From JAPSGM01 sp036556985 (GTDB taxonomy: Bacteria > Chloroflexota > Limnocylindria > QHBO01), in the NCBI GenBank assembly GCA_036556985.1, contig DATBIK010000041.1, positions 1 through 55,865 of the forward strand: a stretch of DNA of 55,865 bases, given 5' to 3'. Shown piece after piece: positions 32,319 to 40,379 of the stretch; the stretch's first letter is position 1, and every line of letters begins with the position of its first letter. The notes below the pieces were generated by a model. The model did no database searches, was not told where the DNA came from, and worked only from the letters and a program-made list of their open reading frames with translations. A program made the translations under genes and the position numbers.

Positions 32319-34394
32319 ATGACCGATGCCGAGGCGCGGCCCGCGAACCGGCTCGCCCGCGAGACGAGCCCGTATCTCCTCCAGCACGCCCACAACCCTG
32401 TCGACTGGTATCCGTGGGGTCCCGAGGCGCTCGCCCGGGCGCGGGAGGAGGATCGGCCGATCTTCCTGTCCATCGGCTATTCCGCATGCCACTGGTGCCA
32501 CGTCATGGAGCGCGAGTCGTTCGAGGACGATGCCATCGCCGCGCGCCTGAACCGCGACTTCGTGCCGATCAAGGTCGACCGCGAGGAGCGCCCCGACCTC
32601 GACGACCTGTACATGGGCGCCGTGCAGGCGATGACCGGCGGCGGCGGCTGGCCGATGAGCGTATTCCTTACCCCGGAGCTGCGCCCGTTCTTCGGCGGCA
32701 CCTACTTCCCACCCGATGACCGGCACGGCATGCCGGCCTTCGGCCGCGTGCTCGAGGCGGTGGCCGAGGCATTCCGCGAGCGCCGCGGCGAGATCGACGA
32801 GCAGGGCCGGCGCCTGGTCGAGCATCTCAACGGGCAACTGGAGGTGCGCCCCGGGGACGCGGACCCCGAGCAGCGACAGCTCGACCTGGCCGCGGCGCGC
32901 ATCGCGGCCGGCTTCGACGCCACCCACGGGGGCTTCGGCGGCGCGCCGAAGTTCCCGGCGCCGATGACGCTCGAGTTCCTGCTGCGACGCTGGCTGCGCA
33001 ACGGCGACGAGACGCTGCTGCGGATCGTAACGGTCAGCCTCGACCGCATGGCCGAAGGCGGCATCCACGACCAGCTGGCGGGCGGCTTTGCTCGCTACAG
33101 CACCGATGCCGCCTGGCTGGTGCCGCACTTCGAGAAGATGCTGTACGACAACGCCCAGCTGGCGCACGCATACCTCGAGGGCTACCGCGCCACCGGCTCC
33201 CCGCGCTACGCCGAGGTCGCGCGGGCGACGCTCGACTTCGTCCTCGCCGAGCTGCGCACCGACGACGGCGGGCTGGCATCCGCGCTCGACGCCGACAGCG
33301 AGGGCGAGGAGGGCCGCTTCTACACCTGGGCGCACGACGACTTCCTGGTCGCGTTGGGCTCCGCCGGACTGACCGATGCCGAGGCCGCGTCCCTGGCCAC
33401 GTATTGGGACGTGACCCCCGGCGGCAACTGGGAGGGGCGCTGCGTGCTCCACGTCGCCGGCCCGGTGCCCGACGCGGACCTCCTCGCGCGCGGGCGCGCG
33501 GCGCTCCTGGCGGCGCGTTCGAGGCGCCCGCGGCCGGGCCGCGACGAGAAGCAGCTCGCCGCCTGGAACGGCATGGCGTTGCGTGCGCTGGCCGTCGCCG
33601 CGCTCGTCCTCGGTGAGGAGCCGTATCGGAGCGCCGCCGAGGAGCTGGTCGCCTTCATCCGCCGCACGCTCGTGCGCGACGGGGACCGGCTATGGCGCAC
33701 GGCCCGCGAGGGCGCGGCGCACACCCCGGGCTTCGCCGAGGACTATGCCCACGTGGCCGACGGCCTCCTGGCCGCGTACGCCGCCGGCGGCGCGGCCGAC
33801 GACCTGCTCCTTGCCGACCGCCTCATGCGCCGGGCGGTGGCCGACTTCTGGGACGAGGGGAGCGGCACCCTCTACGACACGGGGCCGGAGCACGACGCCG
33901 CCTTCGCCCGGCCCCGCTCGCTCATCGACAATGCCACGCCGGCCGCGAACTCGGTGGCCGCCGATGTGCTCCTGCGCCTCGCCCTGCTCACCGGTGAGCC
34001 GGATCACGACCGCCGTGCGCGACGCATCCTGCGGGCCGTGGCCCCGGCGCTCGAGCGGCAGCCATCGGCCTTCGGACGGATGCTGTCGAGCGCCGACCGA
34101 GCGCTGGCCGAGCCGATCGACGCGGTGGTGGTCGGCATGGCGAACGATCCCGCCACGGTCGCCTTGCGCGCCGCCGTGGCGGGCCCGTATGCGCCGGACC
34201 TGGTCATCGCCCCGTTCGCCGGCGCGCACAACGGCGGCGACCCGCTCGCCGGGCTGCCGCTCTTCGACGGGAAGATCGCGCGCGACGGACACCCGACCGC
34301 GTACGTGTGCCGCGGCTACGCCTGCGACGAGCCGACCGACGACCCGGGGCGGGCCGCCGCCCAGGTCGCCGGGCTCAGCCGGCGAGAAAGCTGA
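32319..34394 (+). CDS. YyaL-like thioredoxin-domain protein
   Basis: 691 residues. The N-terminal thioredoxin-like domain (about 1-170) starts NRLARETSPYLLQHAHNPVD and has a CxxC-type site in SIGYSACHWCHVMERESFED, then GGGGWPMSVFLTPELRPFFG. The rest is an (alpha/alpha)-barrel with GGFGGAPKFP, GGIHDQLAGGFARYSTDAAW, HFEKMLYDNAQL, DEKQLAAWNGM and RPRSLIDNATPAANS, as in SPATA20/YyaL proteins. The biochemical function of the family is unsettled. The ATG follows a weak CAGACT box by 6 bases. Its 3' end overlaps the convergent yjbQ gene by 20 bases. Confidence 0.92.
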   Translation: MTDAEARPANRLARETSPYLLQHAHNPVDWYPWGPEALARAREEDRPIFLSIGYSACHWCHVMERESFEDDAIAARLNRDFVPIKVDREERPDLDDLYMGAVQAMTGGGGWPMSVFLTPELRPFFGGTYFPPDDRHGMPAFGRVLEAVAEAFRERRGEIDEQGRRLVEHLNGQLEVRPGDADPEQRQLDLAAARIAAGFDATHGGFGGAPKFPAPMTLEFLLRRWLRNGDETLLRIVTVSLDRMAEGGIHDQLAGGFARYSTDAAWLVPHFEKMLYDNAQLAHAYLEGYRATGSPRYAEVARATLDFVLAELRTDDGGLASALDADSEGEEGRFYTWAHDDFLVALGSAGLTDAEAASLATYWDVTPGGNWEGRCVLHVAGPVPDADLLARGRAALLAARSRRPRPGRDEKQLAAWNGMALRALAVAALVLGEEPYRSAAEELVAFIRRTLVRDGDRLWRTAREGAAHTPGFAEDYAHVADGLLAAYAAGGAADDLLLADRLMRRAVADFWDEGSGTLYDTGPEHDAAFARPRSLIDNATPAANSVAADVLLRLALLTGEPDHDRRARRILRAVAPALERQPSAFGRMLSSADRALAEPIDAVVVGMANDPATVALRAAVAGPYAPDLVIAPFAGAHNGGDPLAGLPLFDGKIARDGHPTAYVCRGYACDEPTDDPGRAAAQVAGLSRRES

Positions 34395-34791
34395 GCCGCA
34401 CCCGCCGGGTCGGGTTGTCGCGGTTCGTGTCGACCACCGCGATCGACTGCCAGGTCCCGAGGGCGAGCCGCCCCGCGACGACGGGGACGCTCACCGTCGG
34501 CGGCAGGAGCAGCGGGAGGACGTGATCGGCCCCGTGGCCCGGGCTGCCATGGGCGTGCCGCCAGCGGTCGTCACGCGGGAGGAGGCGATCCAGGGCGTCG
34601 AGCAGGTCGGGGTCCGAGCCGCTGCCGAGCTCCATGACCACCACGCCCGCGGTGGCGTGCGGGACGAACACGTGGAGGAGGCCGCCGCCATCGGCGAGGG
34701 CCACGTCGCGCACGAAGGAGGCGCAGGCGGAGGTGATGTCGAAGACGCCGGGGGTCGCGCCGGTGGTGACCTCGATCTCGCGCGTCTTCAC
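34375..34791 (-). CDS. yjbQ: YjbQ family protein (UPF0047)
   Basis: 138 residues from a GTG. It has the family core TREIEVTTGATPGVFDITSA, LLHVFVPHATAGVVVMELGS, the His-rich stretch WRHAHGSPGHGADHVLPLLL and GTWQSIAVVDTNRDNPTRRV. YjbQ proteins are reported as secondary thiamine-phosphate synthases in some bacteria; in vivo role unsure. It starts 10 bases after the zinc-ribbon gene stop, across a perfect palindrome, and overlaps the end of the YyaL-like gene. Confidence 0.9.
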   Translation of the reverse strand: MKTREIEVTTGATPGVFDITSACASFVRDVALADGGGLLHVFVPHATAGVVVMELGSGSDPDLLDALDRLLPRDDRWRHAHGSPGHGADHVLPLLLPPTVSVPVVAGRLALGTWQSIAVVDTNRDNPTRRVRLSFLAG

Positions 34792-34805
34792 CTGACCGCG
34801 GTCAG
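34792..34805. promoter_or_regulatory. 14-bp perfect palindrome at a gene junction
   Basis: CTGACCGCGGTCAG spans the zinc-ribbon stop and the bases just before the yjbQ GTG. It could be an operator or a small mRNA hairpin at the yjbQ start site. Confidence 0.4.
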
Positions 34806-35203
34806 TGGAGCGCCGGCATCGTCATCGTGGCGCGGGTCCCGCAGCGGTAGCAGGACTCGTCCGCAGCCCGGATGGTGGTCCCGCAGTTCGCGCAGCTGAG
34901 CGCCAGGTCGGCCTCGCACTGCGTGCAGAAGCGCGCGCCGGCGGGGTACTGGAGGCCGTCGACCGGGCAGTAGGGGAGCCCACGGGGCGCTTCGAGCAGG
35001 CCGCCCTCGGCGCGCGGCAGGATGGCCGCCGGGCGGGGCGCCGACTCCTCGGCGATCGCGACCTGCGAGACGCGCAGGTAGCCGATGACCAGCCACAGGA
35101 CGTAGAGCCCGGCGAGGCCGAGCAGGCCGTACGGGGCCAGCGCCGCGAGCGCGTTGATCGTGTCGGTCGAGATCCACTCGATGAAGTCACGGATGGCTTC
35201 CAT
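34802..35203 (-). CDS. membrane protein with C-terminal zinc ribbons
   Basis: 133 residues. One hydrophobic segment (ALAPYGLLGLAGLYVLWLVI, about 21-42) is followed by a linker and cysteine pairs: YCPVDG, FCTQC, SCANC and CYRC. These make one or two double-zinc-ribbon units on the cytoplasmic side. No enzyme motif; probably a membrane anchor for a protein or nucleic-acid interaction. TAGAAT ends 9 bases before its ATG. It is divergent from the adenosine deaminase-like gene. Confidence 0.75.
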   Translation of the reverse strand: MEAIRDFIEWISTDTINALAALAPYGLLGLAGLYVLWLVIGYLRVSQVAIAEESAPRPAAILPRAEGGLLEAPRGLPYCPVDGLQYPAGARFCTQCEADLALSCANCGTTIRAADESCYRCGTRATMTMPALH

Positions 35204-35212
35204 GGCGCGGCG

Positions 35213-35218
35213 ATTCTA
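35213..35218 (-). promoter_or_regulatory. -10 box of the zinc-ribbon gene (leaderless)
   Basis: TAGAAT on the minus strand ends 9 bases before ATG 35203. Confidence 0.55.
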
Positions 35219-35254
35219 GCATCGGGCTCCCGGCCGACGGGCAGCCGGGCGCGG

Positions 35255-35260
35255 TACACT
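35255..35260 (+). promoter_or_regulatory. -10 box of the adenosine deaminase-like gene (leaderless)
   Basis: TACACT ends 9 bases before ATG 35270. The region matches the deoC promoter at 21 of 23 positions. Confidence 0.6.
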
Positions 35261-35269
35261 CCGGGGCCC

Positions 35270-36343
35270 ATGGTGCGACCCAAGCTCGACCCGAAGACCC
35301 CGCTCACCGAGCTCCATGTCCACCTCGGCGCGGCGGTCACGCCGGCGATCATGTGGGGCATCGCCCACTCCCAGGGCATCCGGCTGCCGACGAAGGACTA
35401 CTGGGCCTTCCGCGACCTCATCACCGTCGGGCGTCGCCGCCGCTCGTTTCAGGCCTACCTCGACCTCTTTCACTGGACCGAGCTCATCCAGTCCAGTCCG
35501 ATCGCCGTCGAGCGCAGCGTGTACGAGGTCATCGGCGGCGCCTATCGCAAGAACAACGTCACCCGCCTCGAGCTGCGCTTCAACCCGATGAAGCGCAACC
35601 GCGGCGGCGAGCAGGACCTCGACCACATCATCGCCGCGGCCGTCCGCGGGATGGATCGGGCCGTCCTCGAGTACCCGCTCGTGCGGGCCGGGCTCATCCT
35701 GTGCCTGGACCGTGCCTTCAGCTACGAGCTGAACGAGATCATCGCCGCCAAGGCCATCGCCTGGCGAGATCGCGGCGTGGTGGCGGTCGACATCGCCGGC
35801 CCGGTGGAGCCCACCTTCCGCTTCTCGGACTACGCCGGCCTCTTCGCCCAGGTCCGGCGGGCGGGGCTCGGCGCGACGGTCCATGCCGGCGAGACCGGTG
35901 GCCCCGAGGAGGTGCGCGAGGCGGTCGAGGCGCTCGAACCGACCCGAATCGGCCACGGCGTGAAGGCCGCCTACGACCCGGCGGTGATGGACCTCCTGCG
36001 CGAGCGGCAGATCGTGCTCGAGGTGTGCGTCTCGTCGAACCTGAACACGCGGGTCGTGCGCGATATGGCCGAGATGCGCCACATCCTGCGCCAGCTGGCC
36101 GACCACGGCGTGCGGATGGCAATGTCCACCGACGGCCCGGAGATGCTGCGCTCGTACCTGCGCGACGAGATCGCGACCGTCCTGCGCCACGGCATCCTCA
36201 GCCTCGATGAGGTCGAGCGCTCGCTCGAGGTCGCCCGGCAGGCATCGTTCGTGGACCGCGCGCCGGTGCCCGGCGGGGCCCGTCTCGACCTCGCCGAGGG
36301 CGGCAACGGGAGCGCCCCGTACGCCGTCGAGGTCGAGGCCTAG
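35270..36343 (+). CDS. adenosine deaminase-like amidohydrolase, divergent substrate site
   Basis: About 357 residues of the ADA/AMP deaminase fold. Zinc ligands are visible in ELHVHLG (His16, His18), TVHAGETGG and the aspartate of MSTDGP; RIGHGVKAA supplies the catalytic His. Canonical enzymes have two aspartates (STDDP), while this one reads STDGP, so the residue that helps bind the purine ring is glycine. A different purine-like or other substrate is therefore likely. The canonical paralogue is at 45456-46508. The reading frame is open upstream, but the start is set by the -10 box 9 bases ahead. Confidence 0.85.
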   Translation: MVRPKLDPKTPLTELHVHLGAAVTPAIMWGIAHSQGIRLPTKDYWAFRDLITVGRRRRSFQAYLDLFHWTELIQSSPIAVERSVYEVIGGAYRKNNVTRLELRFNPMKRNRGGEQDLDHIIAAAVRGMDRAVLEYPLVRAGLILCLDRAFSYELNEIIAAKAIAWRDRGVVAVDIAGPVEPTFRFSDYAGLFAQVRRAGLGATVHAGETGGPEEVREAVEALEPTRIGHGVKAAYDPAVMDLLRERQIVLEVCVSSNLNTRVVRDMAEMRHILRQLADHGVRMAMSTDGPEMLRSYLRDEIATVLRHGILSLDEVERSLEVARQASFVDRAPVPGGARLDLAEGGNGSAPYAVEVEA

Positions 36344-36348
36344 GCTGA

Positions 36349-36354
36349 TAGACT
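36349..36354 (+). promoter_or_regulatory. -10 box of the second PIG-L gene (leaderless)
   Basis: TAGACT ends 7 bases before GTG 36362. Confidence 0.5.
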
Positions 36355-36361
36355 CCCGGCC

Positions 36362-37225
36362 GTGTCATCGATCTGGCGTCCGGTCCGCGAACGGCAGCCC
36401 GCCCGCTCCCTGATGGTCGTCGTCGCCCATCCGGCCGACGAGGCGTTCGGATTCGGGGGCGCGATCGCCCAGGCGGTGGCCGAAGGTGCCTACGTGGTGG
36501 TCGTGTGCGCCACGCGCGGCCGCTTCGACGCCCGCCTCCTCGACAAGGCGCCCGCCCCCGGCGGTCGCAACCGTCACTACACGCGACCGGTCGTGTGGCG
36601 CAACCTGGACACCGTCCGCGAGGACGAGCTGCGCCGATCGGTCACCGTCCTCGGCGTCCGCGTGCTCCGCATGCTCGACTACGCGGAGGAGGACCTCGCC
36701 AACGTCGACTTCGACGAGCTCGTCTCCCGCATCGTGGAGCCGATCCGCATGCATCGGCCGGAGGTAATCCTCTCCTTCGGGCCGGACGGCGTGAGTGGCG
36801 ACAGCGACCACGTCGTCATCGCCCGCGCCGCGGAGGCCGCCTTCGACCTCGCCGGCCAGCCGCTCGCCTTCGAGGACGACCTCGAGGAGGACCAGCCGGC
36901 GTGGCGGGCGGCGAAGCTGTACCAGCTCGTCGTGCCGGCCAGCCAGGTTGGCGCGCTCGGCGAGCGCGCGCCGGAGACCTACGGCTCGGGCGACGACGAC
37001 GGCACGCTGCGCCTCGAGCTCGGCGAGCTCGCGCAGCTCAAGCTCGCGGCGATCAGCCGCCACGTCTCGCAGACCGGGTCGGCCGGCCCGTTCGCCGACT
37101 GGAGCCCCGAGATGCGCGACGCATTCCTCGCCGCCGAGCACTATCGGCTCGCGCGCTCGAACCTCCCCGTGCCGGCCGGCGCCGGGGAGCCGGCCGAGAC
37201 CTCGATCTGGGACGGGCTGGCCTGA
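36362..37225 (+). CDS. PIG-L family protein with altered catalytic motif
   Basis: 287 residues from GTG. The fold is clear (VVVAHPADEAFGFGGAIAQA; SFGPDGVSGDSDHVVIARAA), but the signature HPDDE reads HPADE. In MshB the first aspartate is the general base and the second a zinc ligand, so only the ligand is kept. The HPDH of active enzymes is DSDH, keeping the last His. It is probably a weak enzyme or a binding protein. The C-terminal part (about 190-287) is charged. Its neighbour, the adenosine deaminase-like gene, also has an altered active site. Confidence 0.82.
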   Translation: MSSIWRPVRERQPARSLMVVVAHPADEAFGFGGAIAQAVAEGAYVVVVCATRGRFDARLLDKAPAPGGRNRHYTRPVVWRNLDTVREDELRRSVTVLGVRVLRMLDYAEEDLANVDFDELVSRIVEPIRMHRPEVILSFGPDGVSGDSDHVVIARAAEAAFDLAGQPLAFEDDLEEDQPAWRAAKLYQLVVPASQVGALGERAPETYGSGDDDGTLRLELGELAQLKLAAISRHVSQTGSAGPFADWSPEMRDAFLAAEHYRLARSNLPVPAGAGEPAETSIWDGLA

Positions 37226-37329
37226 CAGCGCCCGAGGTTCAACATAGGTAGCATCGGTCCGGCGGCATCCTCTGCTACCCTCGAAGCGGCCCACCCATCG
37301 GTACACGGAAAGGAAGCCCGAGTTTCGGC

Positions 37330-38412
37330 ATGTCCGAGCAGCTGACGAACGACAACATCATGGCCGCGCTCGGCCAGGTGAAGGACCCGGAGATCGGGCG
37401 CGACCTGGTGAGCCTGGGCATGGTCAAGGGGATCGAGATCAACGGCACGGCCGTGGACCTCACCGTCGAGCTCACCACGCCGGCGTGCCCGCTCAAGGCG
37501 AAGATCGAGTCGGACATCGTCGACGGACTCGAGGCGCTCGGCGCCTCGGCGGTGCGCGTCGACTGGGCGAGCAACGTGAAGCGCTCGTTCGGGGGACCCG
37601 CGGCGGACCTCATCCCCGGCGTGAAGAACACGATCGCGGTCGCCTCCGGCAAGGGCGGGGTAGGCAAGACCACGGTCGCCGTCAACCTGGCCGTCTCGCT
37701 GGCCCGCGACGGGGCGCGAGTCGGCCTCCTCGACGCCGACATCACCGGGCCGAACGTGCCGCTCATGATGGGCACCGCCGGCGCCCACGTGACCGGCAAC
37801 GGGGGCCGGGTGAACCCGGTCATGAGCCACGGCGTGCAGATGATGAGCATTCAGTACTTCCTCACCGGCGACGCCCCGGTGATCTGGCGCGGGCCGCTCA
37901 TCCACTCGGCGATCCAGCAGTTCCTGCGCGACGTGGAGTGGGGCGATCTCGACTACCTCGTCATCGACCTGCCGCCGGGGACCGGCGACGCGGCGCTGTC
38001 CATCAGCCAACTCATCCCGCTCTCCGGGGCCGTGGTGGTGACGACCCCGCAGGAGGTGAGCCTGCTCGACGCCCGCAAGGCGATCGCCATGTTCAACAAG
38101 GTGAACGTCCGCACCATCGGCGTGGTCGAGAACATGAGCAGCTTCGTATGCCCCGACTGCGGCAGCGAGCACGACATCTTCGGCACCGGCGGCGGCGACT
38201 CGATCGCCCGCGAGCTCGGCCTCGAGGTGCTCGGACGGATCCCGATCGAGCCGGGTGTGCGCAGCGGCGGCGACGCCGGCGTCCCGATCACCTCGGCGCA
38301 GCATCCGGCGGCCGACACCTCCCCCGCGGGCGCCGCCCTCCGGGAGCTGGCACGCACCGTCGCCGGCCGCGTGAGCGTCATCGCCGCACCGTTCGCGGGC
38401 GCGGCCAGCTGA
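37330..38412 (+). CDS. Mrp/NBP35-type iron-sulfur cluster carrier ATPase
   Basis: 360 residues. An N-terminal MIP18/DUF59 domain (IMAALGQVKDPEIGRDLVSL, then VELTTPACPLK) is fused to a P-loop ATPase with the deviant Walker A ASGKGGVGKTTVAVN, LLDADITGPNVP, VIDLPPGTGDAAL and the cluster-binding CPDC in SSFVCPDCGSEHD. It carries 4Fe-4S clusters to target proteins. A leader of roughly 45 bases follows a TACCCT box (37276-37281); AAGGAAG sits somewhat far from the ATG. Confidence 0.93.
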   Translation: MSEQLTNDNIMAALGQVKDPEIGRDLVSLGMVKGIEINGTAVDLTVELTTPACPLKAKIESDIVDGLEALGASAVRVDWASNVKRSFGGPAADLIPGVKNTIAVASGKGGVGKTTVAVNLAVSLARDGARVGLLDADITGPNVPLMMGTAGAHVTGNGGRVNPVMSHGVQMMSIQYFLTGDAPVIWRGPLIHSAIQQFLRDVEWGDLDYLVIDLPPGTGDAALSISQLIPLSGAVVVTTPQEVSLLDARKAIAMFNKVNVRTIGVVENMSSFVCPDCGSEHDIFGTGGGDSIARELGLEVLGRIPIEPGVRSGGDAGVPITSAQHPAADTSPAGAALRELARTVAGRVSVIAAPFAGAAS

Positions 38413-38415
38413 GCT

Positions 38416-38435
38416 CCGGGCCGGCCGCGGCCCGG
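38416..38435 (+). terminator. GC-rich hairpin after the Mrp gene
   Basis: CCGGGCCG-GCCG-CGGCCCGG, a perfect 8-bp stem, begins 4 bases after the stop. It is not followed by Ts, so terminator function is uncertain. Confidence 0.45.
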
Positions 38436-38482
38436 GTGAAAGGTACTGCCGGCGGGGCATGTTCCCGGTATCGGCGGTTGAC

Positions 38483-38488
38483 TAGAAT
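38483..38488 (+). promoter_or_regulatory. -10 box of the metallophosphoesterase gene (leaderless)
   Basis: TAGAAT ends 6 bases before ATG 38495. Confidence 0.55.
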
Positions 38489-38494
38489 CCGCCA

Positions 38495-39283
38495 ATGCGG
38501 ATCGCGCTGCTTGCTGACCTGCACGCGAACCTGCCGGCGGTTCGGGCCGTCCTGAACGACGCCGCGCAGATCGGCTGCGACGCGATCTGGTGCGCCGGCG
38601 ACGTCGTCGGCCGCGGGCCGCACCCGAACGAGGTCGTCGAAGCGCTGCGGTCGCTCGACATCCCCACCGTCCAGGGCAACTGGGACGAGGCCGTCGGCAT
38701 GGGCCGCGAGGTCACCGGCAGCATCTGGGAGTCGCCCGGCGGCGAGGCGGCCGGGCAGCACTCGCTGGAGTGGACGAAGGCCCAGCTCAGCGAAGAGAAC
38801 CTGGCCTGGCTGCGGCAGCTGCCGGCTACGCTGCGGCTCGAGGTCGAGGGCCGGACCGCCCACCTCTTCCACGGCACCCCGCTGAAGCAGAACGAGTACC
38901 TCTGGCAGGATCGCCCCTCGCGCTACTTCGCCCGCATCGCGAGCGACGAGGGCGACGACCTGTTCTGCTTCGGGCACACCCACGAGACGTACCACCGCGT
39001 GTCGGGGCAGTCGCACTTCGTCTCCGCAGGATCGGTGGGCTGCGGTGGGGCAGGCGACGGCAGCGCGCGCTACGCGGTCATCTACGTCAGCGAGGCGGAC
39101 ATCGTCGTCGGCTTCCGCGGGATCGAGTACGACCGCCAGTCGGTCCTCTCCGACATGGCGGCCATCGGCCTTGCGCCGGAGCTGCTTACCCATCCGCCGG
39201 TGCCGCACCCGCTCGTGGACCCGGGGCAGGGCTCCTTCGCCGAGGCCCACGCGGCCGCGGCCGACGCCTCAGCGTCGGCCTGA
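38495..39283 (+). CDS. calcineurin-like metallophosphoesterase (YfcE/MJ0936 type)
   Basis: 262 residues. The metal-binding motifs appear in order: MRIALLADLHANL (DxH), CAGDVVGRGPHPNE (GDxxxRG), QGNWDEAV (GNxD), FHGTP and CFGHTHETYHR (GHTH). Relatives are cyclic- or phospho-diesterases on nucleotides. Substrate unknown. The C-terminal ~30 residues are Ala/Pro-rich. It is convergent with the nucleoside importer operon, 16 bases between stops. Confidence 0.9.
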   Translation: MRIALLADLHANLPAVRAVLNDAAQIGCDAIWCAGDVVGRGPHPNEVVEALRSLDIPTVQGNWDEAVGMGREVTGSIWESPGGEAAGQHSLEWTKAQLSEENLAWLRQLPATLRLEVEGRTAHLFHGTPLKQNEYLWQDRPSRYFARIASDEGDDLFCFGHTHETYHRVSGQSHFVSAGSVGCGGAGDGSARYAVIYVSEADIVVGFRGIEYDRQSVLSDMAAIGLAPELLTHPPVPHPLVDPGQGSFAEAHAAAADASASA

Positions 39284-39299
39284 GCACCGGCCCGGCCGC

Positions 39300-40367
39300 T
39301 CAGGCGGCCTTCGACTCGCGCTCGTAGGGCTTGCCGACCGCGGCCGGAGCGATGCTGCGCCCCACCACGCCGGCCAGGACGATGATCGTGATGAGGTACG
39401 GCAGCGCGCTGTAGAACTGGAGCGGCACGGCGGTGAGGAGCTCGCCCAGCTGGCCCTCCGGCGGCGCGAAGCGGATCGAGCGCTCCAGGCCGATGGACGT
39501 CGTGAACAGGAGCGCGGCGCCCAATGCACCGATCGGCGTCCAGCGGCCGAAGATGAGCGCGGCGAGCGCGATGAATCCACGCCCGGCGGTCATCTCGCCC
39601 TGGAAGGCGCTGCCGAACTCGATCGTCAGGTAGGCGCCCGCCAGCCCGGCGAAGACGCCGCCCAGGATGACGTTCCGGTATCGGAGTCGGATGACGTCGA
39701 TGCCGACCGTCTCTGCGGCCTTGGGGTGCTCGCCGACCGCGCGGGTGCGCAGCCCCCACCGCGACCGGAAGAGGAGCACCTGGAGGAGGATGACGCTGAT
39801 GAGCATGGAAAGGCCGATGGGGCCGACCGTGATGAACGCGTCGATCAGCCAACCGACGACCGGGATGTCCTCGATCGCCGACGGCAGCCTCAGCGCCTGG
39901 AACGAGCCGGCCGATGGTGGCGACTGCCGGCTGATGAGCAGGTTCAGGTAGCCGGTGATGGCCACGGCGAAGATGTTGATGATCGTGCCGCTGATGATCT
40001 GGTCGGCGCGGACGCTGATGGAAAGCCAGGCGTGGACCGCGGAGACCAGCATGGCGGCGGCAACGGCCGCCACCAGGCCGATGAGGAGGGGCAGCGTGAT
40101 GCCCAGCACCGCGAGGCGGAAGTCGGGGACGAGCTGTGCCGCGATCGACGCCGTCCACCACGCCACGAAGGCGGCGGTCAGCATCATGCCCTCGATGCCG
40201 ATGTTGACGACGCCCGAGCGCTCGTTCATGAAGCCGCACAGGGCGCCGAGGGCGATCGGCGTGGCCGCGGCCACGATGGTGGGGGCGAGGACGGGAAACG
40301 CCTCGATGAGATAGGCGACGAACTGGATGACGAGGCCGATGACCGGGATGCCGTAGATCGCGTCCAT
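39300..40367 (-). CDS. nucleoside ABC transporter permease (second subunit)
   Basis: 355 residues, about nine membrane helices. Family hallmarks of BPD-type-2 permeases of the BmpA systems: FMNERSGVVNIGIEGMMLTA, RADQIISGTIINIFAV, AVGEHPKAAETVGIDVIRLR and GRGFIALAALIFGRWTPIG. It pairs with the permease at 40380-41549 and the ATPase at 41546-43147. AGGGAGG before its ATG supports the start. Last gene of the operon. Confidence 0.93.
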   Translation of the reverse strand: MDAIYGIPVIGLVIQFVAYLIEAFPVLAPTIVAAATPIALGALCGFMNERSGVVNIGIEGMMLTAAFVAWWTASIAAQLVPDFRLAVLGITLPLLIGLVAAVAAAMLVSAVHAWLSISVRADQIISGTIINIFAVAITGYLNLLISRQSPPSAGSFQALRLPSAIEDIPVVGWLIDAFITVGPIGLSMLISVILLQVLLFRSRWGLRTRAVGEHPKAAETVGIDVIRLRYRNVILGGVFAGLAGAYLTIEFGSAFQGEMTAGRGFIALAALIFGRWTPIGALGAALLFTTSIGLERSIRFAPPEGQLGELLTAVPLQFYSALPYLITIIVLAGVVGRSIAPAAVGKPYERESKAA

Positions 40368-40379
40368 CCTCGACCTCCC

